Source: a virus | Virus record (IMG/VR): IMGVR_UViG_3300042876_000925 | Coordinates: 1-42,417 of that record | Length of the DNA stretch: 42,417 nt | Strand: one strand, 5' to 3' | Shown here: piece after piece, positions 23,726 to 31,314 of the stretch | How positions within the stretch are numbered: the stretch's first letter is position 1 | Layout: each line of letters begins with the position of its first letter | Position numbers and translations under genes: made by a program | Notes under the pieces: model-generated | What the model was told of the DNA's origin: nothing | Seen by the model: only the letters and a program-made list of their open reading frames with translations | The model's database searches: none

Positions 23726-24103
23726 TCAGGGCGCGGGGGCCGCGGCGAGTTTCTTGCGGAACTGGATCGGGATTTTGGTTTCGCCGGCGCTCTGGTAGCG
23801 CTGGCCGACTTGGGTGACGATGAAGGTGATGGCCGCGGCGCCGCCGACAGGGGTGATGGAAAACTCGGCGTACTTCGGCGGCGCGACGGTGGAGGCGCTG
23901 GCGAGCTGCAAGGTGGCGGAGCCGCTCGCGACGTCGTCGATGAAGACTTGGCCGTCCGGGACGCCGTTCTCGTTGGTCCGGACGATGTTCTTCGAAGGGT
24001 CGTCGAAGTCGATGTTCTCGGCGACGTAGGCGACGGAGTTGATGGTGACGACTTGGGAGCCGAAGACTACCCCGCCGTCGTTCTTGGTTCCTGCTGGGTC
24101 CAT
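23726..24103 (-). CDS. Probable major tail (tube) protein
   Basis: 125 residues, beta-rich and without Cys (VVFGSQVVTINSVAYVAENI, then IPIQFRKKLAAAPAP). It is small and sits just before the chaperone-like and tape measure genes, the standard place of the tail tube protein. TTGACA occurs 16 bases before the start codon, next to the stop of the previous gene. Confidence 0.6.
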   Translation of the reverse strand: MDPAGTKNDGGVVFGSQVVTINSVAYVAENIDFDDPSKNIVRTNENGVPDGQVFIDDVASGSATLQLASASTVAPPKYAEFSITPVGGAAAITFIVTQVGQRYQSAGETKIPIQFRKKLAAAPAP

Positions 24104-24129
24104 ACTAACCGGAGTCCGGTGTCAACGCC

Positions 24130-24603
24130 TCACCCCAGGGCGGGCCACGCGCCGGGGCGAATGCTGACGTGGACGGCGTGGGATAGCTCGGAGATGTCGT
24201 AGCCGTTTTCGTCGTCGATGTAGCGGACGAGGCCGGATTCGGCGATGGAGGTGAGGCAATGGTGCGGGAGGATGCCGACGCCGAAACGGTCGCGGAAGTA
24301 TTGGGCCTCGAGCCGGAGGCGGCCGAGGATGGGGTTTTGCGCGGCGGAGTTGCGGCCGCGGACGGTGACGACGCGCGAGATCATCTGGCCCTGCCATGCG
24401 TCGAAGCAGAATTGGCCGGGGGCGTATTCGCCCCGGTGGCCGGTGGGGGCGAGCTGGCGGACGGCGACTTCGACGCGGGGGGTGTCGAGGAGGCGGTCGC
24501 TGAATTCGTGGACGGCGGCGATGCCGTGGCCGGCGAGGATGTCGCACCAGGCTTTTTCGAGGGCGTCTTCGACGGCGAAGAGGGTTTCGAGGTCGGGTTG
24601 CAT
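24130..24603 (-). CDS. Tail completion/terminator-like protein
   Basis: 157 residues from the ATG at 24603; the longer open frame upstream is Arg-rich read-through. It starts with a helix (LETLFAVEDALEKAWCDILA), then strands (RVEVAVRQLAPTG, GQFCFDAWQGQMISRVVTV) and a conserved-looking Asp-Asp-Glu-Asn-Gly-Tyr-Asp-Ile. Size, fold pattern and position before the tail tube gene fit a tail terminator. This is inferred from gene order. Confidence 0.55.
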   Translation of the reverse strand: MQPDLETLFAVEDALEKAWCDILAGHGIAAVHEFSDRLLDTPRVEVAVRQLAPTGHRGEYAPGQFCFDAWQGQMISRVVTVRGRNSAAQNPILGRLRLEAQYFRDRFGVGILPHHCLTSIAESGLVRYIDDENGYDISELSHAVHVSIRPGAWPALG

Positions 24604-24608
24604 AATGG

Positions 24609-25427
24609 TCAGGCGGCGACGAAGACGCCGGGGTAGCGTTCGGCGCGGGTTTTGACGTCGTCGAAGACGCCTTTGGCGATCTCGATGACGAAGCGGTTGC
24701 GCTGGTTGTCGACGGCGCGCTGAAGGAGGGCGGCCCCGGCGAGGGCTCCGGGTTTGCGCGGGGAGATGACGACGCGGGAGGCGTTCGACAGGACGATGCC
24801 GGTGGACGCGGGGGCTTTTTCGCGCTGGCCGGTGCCGAGGAGGGGGATGTTGCCGGCGGCTTTGACGACGTAGCCGGCGGCGCCGATCTCGACGCCGAGG
24901 GCGGCGGCGATCTGCTGCCATGTGGCTTTCTGCAGGCCGCGGCGGTTGAGCGCGGCCCGCATGTCGGCCTCGAGCTTGGGGAGCTGCCCCTCGCGCTCGG
25001 CGAGGAGGGCGATGTAGATGGCCCACCGCCGGTCGCTCCAGATGAGCGGGCCTTGGCCGCGACCGCCGGGCCGGGTGCCCCAGGGGCCGCGCATGAGGTA
25101 GCGCTTGCGGGTGCGGGTGTCGATGAGCCAGTCGCGGCCGTCGAGGGCGGGGGCGGCTTTGGCCCGCTGGCGAGCGGTGCCTTGCATGGCGGCTTTGCCG
25201 GCGTTGCGCGAGAGGCGGTAGCGGCCGGAACCGGCTTCGGCCATGAGGGCGGCGTAGCGGGCTTTGATGGAACCGGCTTTGGTGGAGGGGCTCGCGTTCA
25301 TGGCCCCGCGCAAGACGGCGCGGGCGAGGCCGGAGAGGGCGAGATCGGTGTTGCCGCCGTGCCCGGCGAAGCGGGCGAGGTCGGCGGCCATCGAGCGGAA
25401 GCCGGTGGTGTCGATCTCGATGTTCAC
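24609..25427 (-). CDS. Minor tail / connector protein
   Basis: 272 residues from the GTG at 25425-25427. It begins IEIDTTGFRSMAADLARFAG, resembling the start of HK97 gp10-like tail-component proteins, but is longer because of a basic middle (RYRLSRNAGKAAMQGTARQR) and a helical C-terminal half. Position between head-completion and tail-terminator candidates fits a head-tail joining or minor tail function. Confidence 0.5.
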   Translation of the reverse strand: MNIEIDTTGFRSMAADLARFAGHGGNTDLALSGLARAVLRGAMNASPSTKAGSIKARYAALMAEAGSGRYRLSRNAGKAAMQGTARQRAKAAPALDGRDWLIDTRTRKRYLMRGPWGTRPGGRGQGPLIWSDRRWAIYIALLAEREGQLPKLEADMRAALNRRGLQKATWQQIAAALGVEIGAAGYVVKAAGNIPLLGTGQREKAPASTGIVLSNASRVVISPRKPGALAGAALLQRAVDNQRNRFVIEIAKGVFDDVKTRAERYPGVFVAA

Positions 25428-25457
25428 GCTACCGGGTGCCGCCGAGTCAACGGGCGG

Positions 25458-25769
25458 CTACCGCTCGGCGGTGACGTCGAGGGTGGCGACGGGGTCGGCG
25501 TCGTCGGTGCGGATGGCGATGACCCGAAGGCTGCGCCCGGAGATTTCGACGATGGATCGGTCGACGATGCCGAGGCGGGCGAGATCGGTTCCGAACATCT
25601 GGACGGAGGTGGCGAACTCGGGGAGCATGCCGTGGCTGATCTGGGCGACGCGCCCGGTGATCTCGGAGGCGACGCACCGGGCGACGAGGCCGGCGTGACG
25701 GATCTCGGTGCCGAATTCGTCGAGGCTGGCTTCGAAGCCGAGGCGGATGGCGTCCTCGAAGTCTCCCAC
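25458..25769 (-). CDS. Head-tail joining protein candidate
   Basis: 103 residues from the GTG at 25767-25769, one base after the previous stop. The N-terminal helix (DFEDAIRLGFEASLDEFG) is followed by beta strands and a conserved acidic end. Small proteins of this pattern between capsid and tail genes commonly act in head-tail joining. No stronger evidence. Confidence 0.5.
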   Translation of the reverse strand: MGDFEDAIRLGFEASLDEFGTEIRHAGLVARCVASEITGRVAQISHGMLPEFATSVQMFGTDLARLGIVDRSIVEISGRSLRVIAIRTDDADPVATLDVTAER

Positions 25770-25770
25770 G

Positions 25771-26148
25771 TCAGGAGAAGCGGACTTGGACGGCGGCCGG
25801 GACTTCGCACAAGGCGACGAGCTTGGCGGCCTTGGGCTTGGGGAGGAGGGCGGCGGCGACGTCGCGGAAGGATTTGACGGGCCGGAAGGAGGTGACGCGC
25901 TCGAAGAGTTTGCCGAAGGTTTCGCCGGCGACGGCCCGGATGGAGTCGAGCTGGTCGTCGTCGACCTTCAGCGATGCGGCGGGGGCGATGACTTTCGCCC
26001 GGGTGTCGTTGCGGCCGACGTATTCGCCGGGGGCGAGGAGGCCGAGCGCGGCTTTGATCTCGGCGAGGCGCTTGGCCTTGGCCTTGATCTCGGCGTCGAG
26101 CGCGGCCCCCTCACCGACGAGGTCGAATATGGCGTCGGGCTTCGGCAC
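25771..26148 (-). CDS. Unrecognised small virion-region protein
   Basis: 125 residues. It contains a helical, Lys/Ala-rich N-terminal third (ALDAEIKAKAKRLAEIKAAL) followed by LAPGEYVGRNDTRAKVIAPA and a helix-rich remainder. It lies between the capsid cement candidate and the joining protein, so a head-completion role is possible. The family is not recognised. Confidence 0.5.
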   Translation of the reverse strand: MPKPDAIFDLVGEGAALDAEIKAKAKRLAEIKAALGLLAPGEYVGRNDTRAKVIAPAASLKVDDDQLDSIRAVAGETFGKLFERVTSFRPVKSFRDVAAALLPKPKAAKLVALCEVPAAVQVRFS

Positions 26149-26151
26149 GGA

Positions 26152-26571
26152 TCAGAACACGAGGCTGAGGGTGGCGGCGACGGCGGTGTTGTCGCCGCCG
26201 GAGGAGGCGACGGCTTGCCCGAGGCGGATGTAGCGCCGGACGTCGGGCGGGAGTTTGACGCGCCGCGTGGCGGCAGCAGCGCCCGCGCCGCCCGCGCCGG
26301 TGACAACCAAGGTCGCCAAGGCGGGGATCGCCGCGAAGGTCGCGCCGTCCGCGCTGTCCTCGAGGGTGAGGGTGACGGTTTTGGTGTCGGCCAGGCTGGG
26401 CGTCGCGGGCAATTCCACCAAGACGTCGAATTCGTCGACGATGGGGCCGGGGTTGTCGGCGCCGAGGTCGATGGCGTCGCTGGCGTTGGCGGCTCCCGCG
26501 GCGGGAAGGGCTTTGTTGACGCTCAGCGCGGAGTCGCGCGTGAAGCGGTGGATGCGGGCGTCTTCGGACAT
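26152..26571 (-). CDS. Capsid cement / decoration protein, Bbp16-like
   Basis: 139 residues, beta-rich, with Ala/Gly/Thr-rich loops. The early segment ASDAIDLGADNPGPIVDEFD and the following strands recall the Bbp16 family of capsid cement proteins, which sit beside GP7-type major capsid genes in phages such as BPP-1. Here it directly follows the major capsid gene, as expected. Such proteins stabilise the expanded shell. Confidence 0.6.
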   Translation of the reverse strand: MSEDARIHRFTRDSALSVNKALPAAGAANASDAIDLGADNPGPIVDEFDVLVELPATPSLADTKTVTLTLEDSADGATFAAIPALATLVVTGAGGAGAAAATRRVKLPPDVRRYIRLGQAVASSGGDNTAVAATLSLVF

Positions 26572-26608
26572 GGTCGGTGTGCGGGTTGGTGGCTGGTGCT
26601 ACTGCGGA

Positions 26609-27688
26609 TCAGACGGTTTCGGCTTTGCTGATGTTGATCGAGCGGACGATGGGGATGCCGGCGAACTCGGTGACGGCGGGCGGGTTCGGCAAGAGGCTCG
26701 TGACGCGCGAGACGCGGAGCTGCTCGAAGCTGCGGCCGTTGCCGACGATGTGGGTGGGCGTGAAGCCGAGCTCGTCTTGGCACAGGTTGAGCGCGGCGTG
26801 CATGTGGGTGTCGGTGAGGGTTTTGTTGGAGGCGGTGCCGATGTTCTTGATCCGGACGGCGCGGTTGACGTTCAGCAGCCGGAGGCCCACCCACCCGACG
26901 ATCTGGTTGACCAGAGCGGTCATGCGCTTGTTGTCGTCGCCGAGGAAGACAGTCTCTTCTTTCCAGTCGTCGCCCATGGTGATCGTCTGCTCGGCGCCGA
27001 AGACGAGTTCGACCGAGCTCGGCCGGAGGTCGAGGAAGAAGACGGAGCTTTTCGCGGAGGTGCCGGTGACGTCGACGACGTGCGAGGCGTCGTCGGCCAT
27101 CTGGGCGACGAGGCCCGGGAATCCTTTGTTCGGGTCGGAGAGGAGGCCGTACCAGATCTGCGTGGCGATGTCGGCGAGGGCTTTCTCCATCTGCGGGACG
27201 GATTGCGTGACGAGCAAACGGGCTTTGTCTTTGGCCCGGGCGTAGACGCCGTCGCGGTCGACTTCGACGCGGCGGTTGACGAGGGACATGTCGAACCGCT
27301 TGTTCTCGAAGCTGGTCTTGGACGGGAGAACGCCTTCGTTCGGCCGCCGGAAGGTGCTGCCGCCGGGCAACCCTTTCTGCACGGTGACTTCGAGGGTGGT
27401 CTCGGCCTGCGTGGAGACGGGGAATAGGTTGACCTCGGCGTGCGAGTGGATGGATTCGTCGATGACGTCGTAGGCGCTGCCTTTGTCGGTTTTGGCGACG
27501 TCGAGCAGGGTCGGGAATTCGACGACGCAGAGGAGCGGCGACATGGGGACGCCGGCCGCGGCGACGGCGAAGGTGACAAAGGCGCCGGCGAGGGCGCCGT
27601 CGGTGCCGCCGATCAACAGGCCGACGGTGAGGGCGAGCGCGAGGACGAGGATCGCGCGGGCTTTGAGGAAGAACAGTTTCGGGTTCAT
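26609..27688 (-). CDS. Major capsid protein (GP7-type) with hydrophobic N-terminus
   Basis: 359 residues from the ATG at 27688. From about residue 75 it reads as a GP7-type coat protein: KGLPGGSTFRRPNEGVLPSK, then NKRFDMSLVNRRVEVDRD, and the segment with Asp-Pro-Asn-Lys-Gly-Phe-Pro-Gly-Leu. The first 50 residues hold two hydrophobic stretches (ILVLALALTVGLLIGG and LAGAFVTFAVAAAGV), unusual in a coat protein. A later ATG at 27544 would remove them and leave 311 residues; neither start has a good ribosome-binding site. It follows the scaffold-like gene. Confidence 0.75.
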   Translation of the reverse strand: MNPKLFFLKARAILVLALALTVGLLIGGTDGALAGAFVTFAVAAAGVPMSPLLCVVEFPTLLDVAKTDKGSAYDVIDESIHSHAEVNLFPVSTQAETTLEVTVQKGLPGGSTFRRPNEGVLPSKTSFENKRFDMSLVNRRVEVDRDGVYARAKDKARLLVTQSVPQMEKALADIATQIWYGLLSDPNKGFPGLVAQMADDASHVVDVTGTSAKSSVFFLDLRPSSVELVFGAEQTITMGDDWKEETVFLGDDNKRMTALVNQIVGWVGLRLLNVNRAVRIKNIGTASNKTLTDTHMHAALNLCQDELGFTPTHIVGNGRSFEQLRVSRVTSLLPNPPAVTEFAGIPIVRSINISKAETV

Positions 27689-27722
27689 GGCTGGCTGGTG
27701 GTCGGTGTGTGGTGGTCGGTGG

Positions 27723-28121
27723 TTACTTGGAGAAGTCGCGCGCCCAGGTGGTCGCGGTGCGGCCAGCGCCGGTTGCGTCGGGCTTTGTATCGCCCCCGGT
27801 GTCAACACGGCTGATGGCGGGGACGCCGGCGGCGGCGATGCGCTCGGCGACGGTGCGCTCGATGTTGGCTTTCTCGTCGGCGAGCTGCTTTTCGAGGGCG
27901 GCTTTCTCGGCGCCGAGCTTTTCGAGCTTGAGGTTGGCTTCGCCGAGGTCGGCGGCGAGCTGGGCGCGGGCGGCCTTGTGCTCGGCGTCGGCGGCGGTGA
28001 GACGCGCGATCTCGGCGTCTTTCTCGGCGAGGGTGCCGGCGGAGGCGATGAGGCCGTCGCGCTCGGCGGTGAGGGCTTCGATCTGGGTTTTCAGGTCGGC
28101 GATCTGTTTCGAGAAGAGCAT
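27723..28121 (-). CDS. Scaffold-like coiled-coil protein
   Basis: 132 residues, almost wholly coiled coil (KQIADLKTQIEALTAERDGL and so on to residue 95), with a flexible Gly/Thr-rich tail. Such proteins between the protease and the major capsid gene are usually scaffolds for procapsid assembly, later removed by the protease. Start at ATG 28121. Confidence 0.65.
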   Translation of the reverse strand: MLFSKQIADLKTQIEALTAERDGLIASAGTLAEKDAEIARLTAADAEHKAARAQLAADLGEANLKLEKLGAEKAALEKQLADEKANIERTVAERIAAAGVPAISRVDTGGDTKPDATGAGRTATTWARDFSK

Positions 28122-28266
28122 GGTGTTTGGTCGCTAGTTTGCGGGTACGACCCATCCGGGGTGTCAATTGGGACCCGCCCGGAGGATGCCGCGAGGCTGT
28201 TCGAAAATGGGCCGCTGTAGGCCGTTTCTCGAACGCGGGGTGGCCGGGATAAGGGGGCGGCTGTTA

Positions 28267-28302
28267 AACAGTTGTGTTCAAATCGGCAACTGTTGCCGAT
28301 TT
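28267..28302. promoter_or_regulatory. Two mutually exclusive hairpins between protease and scaffold genes
   Basis: AAATCGGCAA (28280-28289) pairs with TTGCCGATTT (28293-28302) around a 3-base loop. AACAGTTG (28267-28274) could instead pair with CAACTGTT (28287-28294), which overlaps the first stem. The two cannot form together. This lies in the 194-base gap before the scaffold gene and may act as a terminator, attenuator or RNA-processing site. U-tracts are poor on both strands. Confidence 0.5.
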
Positions 28303-28315
28303 CGCTCGAACGGGG

Positions 28316-29197
28316 TCACAGGAGGCCCGCGACGTATTCGTCGAGGGAGGCGGAGGTGATTTCGTCGCAGAGGCCGGCGGCGGCGGCGCGGGTGCCGCGG
28401 AAGGTCTGCCCCTGCATGGTGTCGGAGCCGACGCCGGGACGGCGGGAGGTGACGGCGCCGGTGAAGTCGCGGTAGATCTCGTCGACGGAGGCCTGCAGGA
28501 TGGCCCGCTCTTCGTCGGTCAACGGCTGGAAGGCGGCGCCCATGGCTTTCCACTTCCCGGCTTTGATCAACTGCACCTTGATGCCTTTGATCTCGAGTTC
28601 GCGCGTGCGATCGAGGACGGCGCAGTAGACGCCGATGGAGCCCAGGACGGCGCTCGGGGCGGCGGCGATGTGGTCGGCTTGGCTGGCGATGTAGTAGCCG
28701 GCGGAGGCGCACAGGGCGTCGCAGTAGGCGCGGACTTCTTTGGTCTCGGCAAGGCGGGCGACGCGGGCGGCGGTCTCGGGGACGCCGGTGACGCTGCCGC
28801 CGGGGGTGTTCATGTTGAGGACGATCCGCTCGACTTTGCGGTCGGCGGCGGCGAGGGCGAGGGCGCGGTCGACGTCGGCGAGGTCGCACCCGCCAAAGCA
28901 GGATTTCTCGAAGTCGGAGAGGTGTTTGTCGATGACGCCGGCGACGGTGACGACGGCGGTGTCGCCGACGACTTCGTAAATCTGCTCGATCCGCCAGGCG
29001 CGGTTTGTGGCGGCCATCTTTTTCCGCCATTCGATGGTGTCTTCGTCCGGACGCGGCTCGGGCTGGCCGTACGCGCGGGCCGGGGTTTCGACGCCCATGC
29101 GGGCGAGCAGCTCGGCTTCGAGGCCGATCCGGTAGGCGTCGTCGATGAGGAGCGGGGCGGCGAAGAGTTTGGCGAAGAGGTGCGGGTAGGCTTTCAT
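28316..29197 (-). CDS. S49-family head maturation protease
   Basis: 293 residues, the usual size of SppA/SohB-like phage proteases. The N-terminal third is variable. The protease part has NMNTPGGSVTG near residues 128-138, the nucleophile Ser165 in CASAGYYIASQ, and Lys217 in KAGKWKAMG as the probable general base. It should process scaffold and perhaps coat protein during head maturation. It lies between portal and scaffold genes. A GTCTGGAC direct repeat marks the short gap upstream. Confidence 0.88.
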   Translation of the reverse strand: MKAYPHLFAKLFAAPLLIDDAYRIGLEAELLARMGVETPARAYGQPEPRPDEDTIEWRKKMAATNRAWRIEQIYEVVGDTAVVTVAGVIDKHLSDFEKSCFGGCDLADVDRALALAAADRKVERIVLNMNTPGGSVTGVPETAARVARLAETKEVRAYCDALCASAGYYIASQADHIAAAPSAVLGSIGVYCAVLDRTRELEIKGIKVQLIKAGKWKAMGAAFQPLTDEERAILQASVDEIYRDFTGAVTSRRPGVGSDTMQGQTFRGTRAAAAGLCDEITSASLDEYVAGLL

Positions 29198-29222
29198 GGG
29201 CGGCGCGTCTGGACGTCTGGAC

Positions 29223-30713
29223 TCAGGCTGTGGCGGGTTGTTGCTCGGGCATGTTGACGGTGGTGACGGAGCCGGGGGTGGGCTCGATGAGTTCGCGGTA
29301 GTCGACGCCGGCGGTCTCGCACCGCTCTTTGAGCCATTTGCGGAAGGCGATCTCCTCTTCCATCTCGGCGTAGGCGTCCTGCGCCCTCTCGTCGTAGTAG
29401 CGGACGTGCGAGAGGGCGGCGTTTTTCATGAGCTTCACGGCGGCGTCGGCGCTCCGGCCGAGGTCGACGGTGAGCTTGGCGGGGCCCCGCCACGCGCAGG
29501 CCCACCACTCGGGGTCGGCGCATTCGCGGATGTCGCCGGCGCGGATGGCGGCGGCGGTGTCGTGGACGTAGTACCGCTGCGAATGGCGCTCGACGATTTT
29601 GTCCTGAACCATGTCGAAGAGCCACTGGGCGTCTTCGAGGGCGGCCCGGCCGGTGGCGCCGCCGAGGGAGGCCATGTTGTAGACGACTTCGATCGGGAGG
29701 CCGAGGGCGATGGAGATCTCGCGGTAGAGGAATTCGATGAAGGCGAGGAGGTTCTCGGAGGGGCGGTCGGAGTTGATGAGGTCGATGCCTTCGTCGGTGC
29801 CGAGGTAGGTGATGGCGGCCCCGCGCCAGAAGTTTTCATCGACGCGCGTGATCGCGCCGTCGTCGCCGAGGATTTTGGTGAGCTGGCCGGCGATGCCGGT
29901 GTTGCCGGCCTCGGCTTTCTTTTTCCGCACGGCGACGGCAAGCATGGAGTGGAGCTTGGCGGTGCCTTTGATGAGGGCGAGGGTGTCGAGGGCGTCGATG
30001 CCGTTGTTGATGCCGCTGAAGAACCACGTCAGGTCGCGGACGGCGTGGGCGCGGCGCTGCCGGAAGACGTGGATCATGGCGGCGGCGGGGACGGGCCGGA
30101 CGGTTTCTCCCATCCGCCAACCCCAGGGCTCGCGCGGGAGTTCCCGCACGCCGTAGGCGCGGGGGGCGTCGTAGCCGTCGGTCATGACGCCGTCCTGCCA
30201 GTGGCCGCCGCCGGGAAGACGGCGGCCGGGGCGGGCGTCGGCGGGGGATTCGATCTCGAAGATGTCGAGGCGCTGGGTGCGGCGCTGGCCGTCTTTCGAG
30301 ACGAGGGCCATGAAGTATTCGCCGTCGCCGACCATGGTTTCGGCGGCGAACCGCTGGTCTTCCCAGATGTCGTAGGTCTCTTCGACGGAGTAGAGAAGGG
30401 GGTTGCCCGCGCGGGCTTCGAACCGCTTGCGGTTCAATTCGTTCCACTCGCGATCGCGCGTGAGGGGCCGCGGGAAGATGCCTTTGCCGACGGCGTGCTG
30501 GCCGATCTTCCCGCAGATCCGGGCGAAGATGCCGAGGTTGGCGTCGAGGGCGCGACGCTTCCGGGCGAGTTCTTTCCGCGTGTAGGTGTTGAGCTCGCGG
30601 CGGGAGTTGGTCGGGAAGGCGAGGAAGGCGGTGCGCTGCTCGCTGCGCTGCGCGCCTTCGTAGCCGCTCTGGGAGCTGACGGGCAGGCCGGCGCTGTCGA
30701 CGATGACGCTCAT
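29223..30713 (-). CDS. Portal protein, lambda family
   Basis: 496 residues, typical for lambda gpB-type portals. The segments NTYTRKELARKRRALDANLG, ETMVGDGEYFMALV and GLPIEVVYNMASLGGATGRA are those expected in this family. The portal is a dodecamer at one vertex through which DNA is packaged and ejected. Its start overlaps the upstream stop by one base (TGATG). Order terminase, joining protein, portal, protease, scaffold, coat is classical. Confidence 0.9.
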   Translation of the reverse strand: MSVIVDSAGLPVSSQSGYEGAQRSEQRTAFLAFPTNSRRELNTYTRKELARKRRALDANLGIFARICGKIGQHAVGKGIFPRPLTRDREWNELNRKRFEARAGNPLLYSVEETYDIWEDQRFAAETMVGDGEYFMALVSKDGQRRTQRLDIFEIESPADARPGRRLPGGGHWQDGVMTDGYDAPRAYGVRELPREPWGWRMGETVRPVPAAAMIHVFRQRRAHAVRDLTWFFSGINNGIDALDTLALIKGTAKLHSMLAVAVRKKKAEAGNTGIAGQLTKILGDDGAITRVDENFWRGAAITYLGTDEGIDLINSDRPSENLLAFIEFLYREISIALGLPIEVVYNMASLGGATGRAALEDAQWLFDMVQDKIVERHSQRYYVHDTAAAIRAGDIRECADPEWWACAWRGPAKLTVDLGRSADAAVKLMKNAALSHVRYYDERAQDAYAEMEEEIAFRKWLKERCETAGVDYRELIEPTPGSVTTVNMPEQQPATA

Positions 30714-31000
30714 CAGCGCTCGAGGTTGCCGAAGGTGGCGTGGGTCATGGTGACGGGACGCGCGGCGGCGGGGACTTCGCCGAGGAGGTCGAGGGCGCCG
30801 GTGAGGACGGCGAGCTTTTCGGCGGGGGGCATGTTGATCTGGAAGCCGAACGATTTTCCGCCGGCGCCGACGGCGGTGACGGAGCGGTCGTCTTTTCCGC
30901 CGTTGAGCATGCGGGCGACGAGGGCGTCGCGCTCGGCTTTGATCTGGGCGATGCGGGCGGCGTCGCCGTGTGCCCAGGCTGCGAGGTCGTTGGCGGTCAT
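30713..31000 (-). CDS. gpW-like head-tail joining candidate
   Basis: 95 residues. The helix AARIAQIKAERDALVARMLN, the short beta part (KSFGFQINM) and the following helix (PAEKLAVLTGALDLL) resemble lambda gpW in order and gene position, between terminase and portal, although it is longer. TTGACA lies 14 bases upstream and its TGA forms the stop of the preceding gene. Confidence 0.5.
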   Translation of the reverse strand: MTANDLAAWAHGDAARIAQIKAERDALVARMLNGGKDDRSVTAVGAGGKSFGFQINMPPAEKLAVLTGALDLLGEVPAAARPVTMTHATFGNLER

Positions 31001-31016
31001 CGTTTCCCGGGAAGTG

Positions 31017-31226
31017 TCAACGGCGCCCGTCGCGCAGGTCGCGCGCGAAGCGGAGGGCGTCCGCTTTGCTCATCCCTTTCGGGCTGGCCCGCCGCAGGGT
31101 GCCGTTCGGGTCCCGGACGTAGACGCGCTCCGCTCCGAGGACGATGGTGTGTTTTGGGGCGAAGCGGTTCGCGATTCGTTTCGCGGCGGCCGCGATCGGA
31201 TGCAGGGGGCCAGTTGACTCGTCCAT
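31017..31226 (-). CDS. Small unrecognised protein after the terminase
   Basis: 69 residues, basic (IAAAAKRIANRFAPKH, then KADALRFARDLRDGRR), with a short beta segment between. TTGACA lies 13 bases before the ATG, and the gene follows a large hairpin after the terminase stop. Possibly a small DNA-binding packaging factor; no family is recognised. Confidence 0.5.
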   Translation of the reverse strand: MDESTGPLHPIAAAAKRIANRFAPKHTIVLGAERVYVRDPNGTLRRASPKGMSKADALRFARDLRDGRR

Positions 31227-31252
31227 GCGATAGGCAGGGTGTCAAAAGCGCT

Positions 31253-31286
31253 GCGGGCGGGTGACTCCCGAGGGAGGCCCGCCCGC
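31253..31286. terminator. Long hairpin downstream of the large terminase gene
   Basis: GCGGGCGGG (31253-31261) pairs with CCCGCCCGC (31278-31286), with a smaller CTCC/GGAG stem inside. It lies in the 88-base gap between the terminase stop and the next start. No U-tract follows on the minus strand, so it may be a processing or mRNA-stability element rather than a terminator. Confidence 0.4.
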
Positions 31287-31314
31287 GCTGTCGCCAGACG
31301 ATCCGGCGACGGTG

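Noticed and set aside
31253-31286. cos packaging site
   Set aside because: The hairpin lies after the large terminase, not near the small-terminase side where cos is usual, and no known cos sequence was recognised.
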